Of a stretch of DNA of 5,512 bases, positions 1 to 4,302 are shown piece by piece. Origin of the DNA: Pseudomonadota bacterium (GTDB lineage: Bacteria; Pseudomonadota; Alphaproteobacteria; UBA828; JAPUJA01); NCBI GenBank assembly GCA_027296525.1, contig JAPUJA010000004.1, positions 1-5,512 on the forward strand, in the 5' to 3' direction. The position numbers were made by a program, and so were the translations under genes. How positions within the stretch are numbered: the stretch's first letter is position 1; the number at the start of each line of letters is the position of its first letter. The notes under the pieces are model-generated. The model saw only the letters and a list, made by a program, of their open reading frames with translations, was not told where the DNA came from and searched no databases.

Positions 1-1166
1 AACTCGAAAAGGCGCGCGAATTCACCCTCGTGCGGAGTTAATAAACAACTCGAAGATAATTCGCTAATTAGCTGATTATTATTATTTTTAAAGGCCGTCA
101 AAGAGTCGGCATCCAGGACCGTCGCGCGCCCGGCGCCAAGAACCGCGAGGGTCTTCCGGCGGGTTTCTTCATCGACCCCGCAGCCGGGCCCGATCAGGAC
201 CGCGTTCTTTCGTCCGTCCGCGAGGAAGGCGGAGAGCGCCGCGGCGTCGGCGACGGGCCGGTTCATGACGGCGGTCTGCTGGGCGGCGTAGAGCCCGAGC
301 GCGTTGGGCGGACAAGCGACCGTGACGAGCCCGGCGCCGACCCGCAGCGCCGCGCGCGCCGCCATGCGGGCCGCGCCCGAGCTCGCCATGCCGCCGCCCA
401 CGACGATCGCATGGCCCCGCCGGTATTTATGATCGCTAAGGCGTGGCCTGGGATAACCCTCGAGCCAAAGCGCTGGCGCATTCTCATGGATCGACGGCCC
501 GAGCGCGTCCACCAGCTCATCCGCTATCCCGATGTCGGCGACGATCACGGTGCCCGCGTGGAGGCGACCCGGGAGCAGCAGGTGACCCGGCTTGCGCCGG
601 CAAAAGGTGACCGTCACGGCCGCCCTCGGGGCCATCCCCAAGACCTCGCCGCTATCGCCATGGACGCCGCTCGGGATGTCGACCGCGACGCTCGGAAGCG
701 CGCGCGCCGCAATCGCGGCGATGGCCGCCAGCGCCGCTCCCTCCAAGGGACGTGCCAGCCCGGCGCCGAACAAGGCATCGACCACGAGCGCCGCTCCCTC
801 CAAGGCATCCGCGCCGAGCTCGCCGATCGGGCCGGACCAACGCGCGGCCATCGCCGCGGCATCGCCTTTGAGCCGCTCTCTCGAGCCGAGCAACGCCAAG
901 GTCACGGGCCAGCCGTCGTTCGTCAGATGGCGAGCGACGACGAAGCCATCGCCGCCGTTGTTTCCAGGGCCGCAAAGCACCGCGACGGGCCGCGCCGACC
1001 AGCGACGGCGGATGGTGTCCGCGACCGCGCCCCCCGCCGCCTCCATGAGCGTCTCGCTGGTGACGCCGGAGGCGATCGCGGCCCGCTCCGCCCGGGACAT
1101 CTCATCGACGGTGAGAAGCTCGAATGCGCGTTTCGCCGCGCGGGTGACGGTCGGGAACTCGTCCAT
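1..1166 (-). CDS. nnr: Bifunctional NAD(P)HX epimerase / ADP-dependent NAD(P)HX dehydratase (YjeF family), 3' end cut by window edge
   Basis: This enzyme repairs hydrated NADH/NADPH in the cytoplasm. The N-terminal domain epimerises R/S-NAD(P)HX, and the C-terminal ribokinase-like domain dehydrates S-NAD(P)HX using ADP. The frame is open from ATG 1166 to the left edge, giving 388 visible codons without a stop. The epimerase domain covers about residues 17-225. It shows ELLTVDEM (16-23), the GPGNNGGDGF signature (67-75) and VVDALFG with the conserved Asp130. The dehydratase domain starts near KYRRGHAIVVGGG (247-259) and shows the family signatures VLDADSLTAF (350-359) and LLTPHEGEFARLF (375-387). 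The glycine-rich GGDxLAG active-site segment should lie just beyond the edge. An in-frame ATG at 1232 would add 22 residues that do not look conserved, so 1166 is preferred, although no clear Shine-Dalgarno sequence precedes either. The gene is divergent from the amidase. Residues 359-376 are encoded by unusually A+T-rich codons. Confidence 0.95.
   Translation of the reverse strand, partial: MDEFPTVTRAAKRAFELLTVDEMSRAERAAIASGVTSETLMEAAGGAVADTIRRRWSARPVAVLCGPGNNGGDGFVVARHLTNDGWPVTLALLGSRERLKGDAAAMAARWSGPIGELGADALEGAALVVDALFGAGLARPLEGAALAAIAAIAARALPSVAVDIPSGVHGDSGEVLGMAPRAAVTVTFCRRKPGHLLLPGRLHAGTVIVADIGIADELVDALGPSIHENAPALWLEGYPRPRLSDHKYRRGHAIVVGGGMASSGAARMAARAALRVGAGLVTVACPPNALGLYAAQQTAVMNRPVADAAALSAFLADGRKNAVLIGPGCGVDEETRRKTLAVLGAGRATVLDADSLTAFKNNNNQLISELSSSCLLTPHEGEFARLFE
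36..92. other. A+T-rich island inside nnr, including an (ATT)4 triplet run
   Basis: By direct count only 12 of 57 bases are G or C, against a strongly G+C-rich surrounding gene. The core is four ATT triplets at 75-86 followed by a short T run. Read on the minus strand in the nnr frame, this gives Lys followed by four Asn (AAT codons), then CTA, ATT, TTA and ACT codons that are otherwise scarce here. The frame is kept and the conserved LLTPHEGEF motif follows, so the gene is not broken. Expansion or contraction of the triplet would change the Asn number without a frameshift. Confidence 0.8.
730..805. repeat. 19-nt exact direct repeat within nnr (730-748 and 787-805)
   Basis: The 19-mer AGCGCCGCTCCCTCCAAGG occurs twice, with starts 57 nt apart, which is 19 codons. 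Both copies are in the same phase of nnr and encode Leu-Glu-Gly-Ala-Ala-Leu on the minus strand (residues 122-127 and 141-146). They flank the VVDALFGAG motif of the epimerase domain. Nucleotide identity includes third codon positions, which suggests a local duplication or conversion rather than pure protein constraint. Confidence 0.75.
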
Positions 1167-1190
1167 ATCTATAAAATAATAACGTCTCAA
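1165..1190. promoter_or_regulatory. Candidate promoter box in the nnr/amidase divergent region
   Basis: Bases 1165-1182 are almost purely A/T (17 of 18) in an otherwise G+C-rich spacer, at the point where two genes diverge. On the plus strand TATAAA (1170-1175) is a 5/6 match to a -10 box, with TGACGG (1145-1150) as a weak -35 at a longish 19-nt spacing. On the minus strand TTGAGA (1190-1185) is a 5/6 match to a -35 box, but its best-spaced -10 (TATGGA) overlaps the nnr start codon. Neither pair is convincing; base composition and position are the main support. Confidence 0.3.
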
Positions 1191-1218
1191 GGCCCCAGAG
1201 GGTCTCAGGCCCCAGAGG
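1184..1218. repeat. Two tandem near-palindromic 17-18 bp units upstream of the amidase
   Basis: Unit 1 (1184-1201, GTCTCAAGGCCCCAGAGG) and unit 2 (1202-1218, GTCTCAGGCCCCAGAGG) are identical except for one extra A in unit 1, and they abut directly. The core of unit 2, CTCAGGCCCCAGAG (1204-1217), is an imperfect dyad: outer CTC/GAG and inner GG/CC pair, with an A-A mismatch. Paired dyads next to a promoter-like box could be an operator for a dimeric regulator, which is an inference. If nnr began at ATG 1232 the repeat would be coding, which looks less likely. Confidence 0.6.
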
Positions 1219-1347
1219 CCGAGGGCAAGCATAGCGCGCCCGGCGAGGGCTGTCCCGTCTTCGCCGGCCTCAACGATCTCAACTGGCGGAGCTGCGCCGC
1301 GCCCGCTAGGCTCCACCCATGGGTTGGATCTCAGCGTTCGTCTCGCC

Positions 1348-2685
1348 ATGGCCGCCAAGCGCATAACGCCGCCGGGCTGCCCCTCGCTGGCCGCGACCGC
1401 CGAGGCGGTCCGCTCGAAGCGCCAAAGCGCCCTCGAGGTCATGGAAGCCTGCCTCACCCGGATCCGGCAGAGCGAGGATACGGTCCAGGCTTGGCACACT
1501 CTCGACCCCGAGCTCGCCAAGCGGACGGCCCGAGAGCTCGACGAGAGGGGCGCGACGGGAAGCCTCGCCGGGATTCCGATCGGCCTCAAGGACGTCATCG
1601 ACACCAAGGACATGCCGACGGAGAACGGCACGATCGTCGACCGGGGCCGGCGCCCGAGCGAGGACGCGGCGCTCGTCGCCCGTCTCAGGAACGCGGGCGC
1701 CCTCTTTCCCGGCAAGACGGTGTCCACCGAGCTCGCCTTTTTCTCACCCGGCAAGACGCGCAACCCGCACGACCCGGAGCGAACCCCAGGCGGCTCGTCC
1801 AGCGGTTCGGCCGCGGCGGTTGCGGCCGGCATGGTCGCGGCCGCGATCGGCGGGCAGACAGTAGGCTCCGTGATCCGCCCCGCCTCATTCAACGGCACCT
1901 GGGGAATGAAACCGAGCTATGGCGCGATTCCCGTCACGGGCGTTTCGCCCCTCGCGCCGAGTCACGATCATATGGGGGTGTTCGCGCAGAACCCGCTCGA
2001 TCTCGCCCTCGTGATCGACGTGATCTCCGGCGACGACGGGCGCGATCCCGCCGCGCGCGGGGCCTCTCCCACCGCCCTCGCCGATGCCCTCCAGAGCCCG
2101 TTGGAGCGACCGCGCCTCGCCTTCATGCGCACCGCGGCCTGGGCAGACTTCGATGCCCGATTGCAGAAGCCGTTCGAAGAGCTCGCCGATTCCCTCGGCG
2201 CGCACGAAGTGGTCATGCCCGAAAAGTTCGAGGCCGCCTGGGGGCTGCACCTCACGATTCAAATCGCCGAGATGGCGAAGAGTTTCGCGCGGATCGACGA
2301 TCGCTCGAAGCTCTCCCAAGTCCTGCGCCAGGCGCTCGAGGATGGCGAGGCCGTCACGGCCGAACAGTACGAGGCCGCGAAAGCCGGTGCGGAAGAACTG
2401 CGCGAGGCGTTCGGCGAACTGATGGCGGGTTACGACGCCGCGATCACGCCCTCGGCCCGAGGCGAAGCGCCACGCGGCCTGGAGCGCACCGGGGATCCGG
2501 TGTTGTGCCTGCTCTGGACCCTGTTGCGCGTCCCGGCCGTGAGCGTGCCGGCCATGACGGGCCCCGATGGTCTTCCCGTCGGCGTGCAGATCGTGGCCCC
2601 ACGAGGGCATGACACGACCGCCTTGCGTGCGGCCGCCTGGGTCGGGCGCCGGCTGGGCGTTGGCGGCGAGGCCGAGCCGGCGTGA
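1348..2685 (+). CDS. Amidase signature family hydrolase (GatA-like stand-alone amidase)
   Basis: This is a predicted cytoplasmic amidase hydrolysing a carboxylic amide to acid and ammonia; the substrate is not readable from sequence. Numbered from ATG 1348 (445 aa), the Ser-cisSer-Lys triad is visible. The Lys is K81 in IPIGLKDVIDT, the cis-Ser is S150 in the GGSSSGSAAAVAAG loop, and the nucleophile is S174 in GSVIRPASFNG. The 24-residue spacing between the two serines matches known members such as malonamidase E2. TENG after the Lys motif, ELAFFSPGKTRNPHDPE before the Ser loop, and the C-terminal VPAVSVPAMTGPDGLPVGVQIVAP (395-418) are typical of this hydrolase subgroup. GatA is unlikely because no gatB or gatC is adjacent. 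An in-frame TTG at 1324 would add 8 residues, and no strong Shine-Dalgarno sequence decides between the starts. There is no signal peptide. The stop overlaps the FIST start (GTGA), so the two are probably one operon. Confidence 0.93.
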   Translation: MAAKRITPPGCPSLAATAEAVRSKRQSALEVMEACLTRIRQSEDTVQAWHTLDPELAKRTARELDERGATGSLAGIPIGLKDVIDTKDMPTENGTIVDRGRRPSEDAALVARLRNAGALFPGKTVSTELAFFSPGKTRNPHDPERTPGGSSSGSAAAVAAGMVAAAIGGQTVGSVIRPASFNGTWGMKPSYGAIPVTGVSPLAPSHDHMGVFAQNPLDLALVIDVISGDDGRDPAARGASPTALADALQSPLERPRLAFMRTAAWADFDARLQKPFEELADSLGAHEVVMPEKFEAAWGLHLTIQIAEMAKSFARIDDRSKLSQVLRQALEDGEAVTAEQYEAAKAGAEELREAFGELMAGYDAAITPSARGEAPRGLERTGDPVLCLLWTLLRVPAVSVPAMTGPDGLPVGVQIVAPRGHDTTALRAAAWVGRRLGVGGEAEPA

Positions 2686-3800
2686 GCGAGCGCTTCTCAT
2701 TCGCCCACGCCGGCGCATCCCACTGGGAGGAGGCGGCGTCGAGCGTGTTGGCCGGACTGGGCGGGAGCCGGCCGGAAAATGGTCTCGGCTTCGTCTACAC
2801 GACGGATGCCTATGCCGACGCGCTCCCCGCCATCCACGACTATCTGCGCGAGGGGACGGGCGTCGATCACTGGCTCGGCACCGTTGGGCTCGGCATCTGC
2901 GCGAGCGGACGCGAATATTTCGACGAAGGGGCGATGGCCGTGATGATCGCCGATCTTCCGGCCGGTTCCTATCGCCTGATCGAACCCGGAATGACCGACG
3001 CCGAGTCCTTCAGCGCGCGCCATGGCGACTGGGCGCGCCGGAATGACGCTCATTTCGCCGTCATCCACGGCGATCCACGTCTGCCCAGTCTTTCCGATGT
3101 GATCGCGGAAATGGCGGAGAGCTTCGAGGGTTTCTTCGTCGGCGGCCTGACGTCGTCGCGCGCGAGCTTCGTCCAGCTCGCCGGCGCGATCGGTGAGACG
3201 GGCATCTCCGGCGCGCTCATTTCCCAGGACGTCGCGGTCGCCACGGCGCTCACCCAAAGCTGCTCACCGATCGGCAAGCTTCACGAGGTGACCGAGTGCG
3301 AAGAAAACATCGCGTTCACGCTCGACGGCCGACCGGCGCTCGATGTCTTCACGGAAGACATCGGCGAGGTGTTGGCGCGCGACCTTCGACAGCTGGGCGG
3401 CATCGTGTTCGCGGCGCTGCCCGTCCGGGGTTCGGATACGGGCGACTATCTCGTGCGCGATGTGATCGGGTTCGACACCGAGCAAGGCCTCATCGGCATC
3501 GGCGAAGCTCTCGAGCCCGGCACGCAAATCCTCTTCGTGCGCCGCGATCGGGCCGCGGCTTTGACCGACCTCGAGCGGATGCTCGGCGGGCTGAAGCGGC
3601 GCGCCGCGAGTCCGCCCAAGGGGGCGCTCTACTATTCATGCCTGGCGCGGGGACCCAATCTCTTTGGACCGAATTCGGAGGAGCTCAGGGCGATCGAGGG
3701 GATCCTGGGCGACGTGCCGCTCGTCGGCTTCTTCGGCAACGGCGAGATTTCCCACGACCGGCTTTACACCTACACCGGCGTGTTGACCCTCTTCCTCTAA
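2682..3800 (+). CDS. Stand-alone FIST domain sensory protein (FIST_N + FIST_C)
   Basis: This 372-aa protein appears to consist only of the FIST_N (about 30-225) and FIST_C (about 230-360) modules. It has no kinase, methyl-accepting, GGDEF or DNA-binding domain, no signal peptide and no membrane segment, so it is probably cytosolic. Family marks are FAHAGASHW near the start, FFVGGLTSSR (151-160), the GISGALIS...ATALTQSCSPIG block (174-198), YYSCLARGPNLFG with Cys320 (317-329), and PLVGFFGNGEISH (346-358) before a hydrophobic end. FIST domains are proposed small-ligand sensors. A protein without an output domain could act as a binding partner or an uncharacterised enzyme. The GTG start overlaps the amidase stop by 4 nt, with a weak GAGG about 10 nt upstream. 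This start leaves only a few residues before the conserved AHAGASHW region, as expected. yjbQ follows after 26 nt. The family call is firm; the role is unknown. Confidence 0.9.
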   Translation: MSERFSFAHAGASHWEEAASSVLAGLGGSRPENGLGFVYTTDAYADALPAIHDYLREGTGVDHWLGTVGLGICASGREYFDEGAMAVMIADLPAGSYRLIEPGMTDAESFSARHGDWARRNDAHFAVIHGDPRLPSLSDVIAEMAESFEGFFVGGLTSSRASFVQLAGAIGETGISGALISQDVAVATALTQSCSPIGKLHEVTECEENIAFTLDGRPALDVFTEDIGEVLARDLRQLGGIVFAALPVRGSDTGDYLVRDVIGFDTEQGLIGIGEALEPGTQILFVRRDRAAALTDLERMLGGLKRRAASPPKGALYYSCLARGPNLFGPNSEELRAIEGILGDVPLVGFFGNGEISHDRLYTYTGVLTLFL

Positions 3801-3826
3801 TCAAAGCGGCCCGTGGATCATCAGCG

Positions 3827-4246
3827 ATGAAAAGCTACCGAAAGGAGCTCACCTTCACCGTCCCATCGCGGCGGGGTTTCGTGAACATCACGGGCGAGGT
3901 ACGCGACTGCATCAAAGAGAGCGGCATCGCGGAAGGGCTCGTGCTCGTCAATCCGATGCACATCACCGCGTCGGTCTTCATCAATGATGACGAGTCCGGT
4001 CTTCACCACGATTATGAAATGTTTCTCGAGAGGCTCGCGCCGCACGCCCCGACGGCCCAGTACCGGCACAACGACACGGGCGAAGACAACGCCGACGCCC
4101 ACATCAAACGCCAAGTCATGGGGCGGGAGGTCGTCGTCGCCATCACCGGAGGCGAGCTCGACTTCGGCACCTGGGAGCAGATTTTCTACGGCGAGTTCGA
4201 CGGCAAGCGGCCCAAACGAGTCCTCGTCAAGATCATCGGCGAGTAG
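3827..4246 (+). CDS. yjbQ: YjbQ / UPF0047 family protein (putative secondary thiamine-phosphate synthase)
   Basis: The gene encodes 139 aa, the usual length for this single-domain family. Conserved features are PMHITASVFINDDE (43-56, with His45), LHHDYEMFLERLAP (59-72), the HND...NADAHIKRQVMG block (81-99, with His81, Asn88, Asp90 and His92), and GTWEQIFYGEFDG (114-126) close to the C-terminus, which ends in IIGE. The clustered His and acidic residues form the family's putative active or metal-binding site. Some members show weak thiamine-phosphate synthase activity, so the family is often annotated that way, but the physiological role is not settled. ATG 3827 is chosen because MKSYRKELTF aligns with typical family N-termini. 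The open frame continues further upstream, but only as an out-of-frame reading of the FIST gene. The start lies 26 nt after the FIST stop, with only a weak GGAT as a possible ribosome site, and the gene is probably last in the operon. Confidence 0.94.
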   Translation: MKSYRKELTFTVPSRRGFVNITGEVRDCIKESGIAEGLVLVNPMHITASVFINDDESGLHHDYEMFLERLAPHAPTAQYRHNDTGEDNADAHIKRQVMGREVVVAITGGELDFGTWEQIFYGEFDGKRPKRVLVKIIGE

Positions 4247-4302
4247 CCAGCCGCCCTTTGGGTGCTTGCGATGATATTCGGGTTGGAAAGCGTCGGCGCC
4301 GC

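Noticed and set aside
592..1179. A 195-codon Ala/Ser-rich plus-strand frame
   Set aside because: It lies wholly opposite the epimerase domain of nnr, which has clear catalytic motifs; the Ala/Ser/Pro composition is that of a shadow frame.
411..2612. A 733-codon plus-strand open frame spanning nnr and the amidase
   Set aside because: It is antisense to nnr, then out of frame over the amidase. The product is Arg/Gly/Pro-rich with no recognisable motif, as expected for a stop-poor frame in G+C-rich DNA, whereas the real genes show full family signatures.
1885..2718. A 277-codon minus-strand frame antisense to the amidase C-terminal half
   Set aside because: It shows no domain, is composition-driven, and lies opposite a well-supported gene; it is treated as a shadow.
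3296..3826. An upstream extension of yjbQ or a fused FIST-YjbQ reading
   Set aside because: The frame is open, but it reads the FIST gene out of frame into Arg-rich sequence. The YjbQ homology starts cleanly at ATG 3827.
4247..4302. Bidirectional terminator in the convergent gap
   Set aside because: Only weak stems are visible (for example AGCG/CGCT around GGCGCC at about 4289-4303, or CCC-TTT-GGG near 4258), with no proper T tract. The support is not enough to call a terminator.
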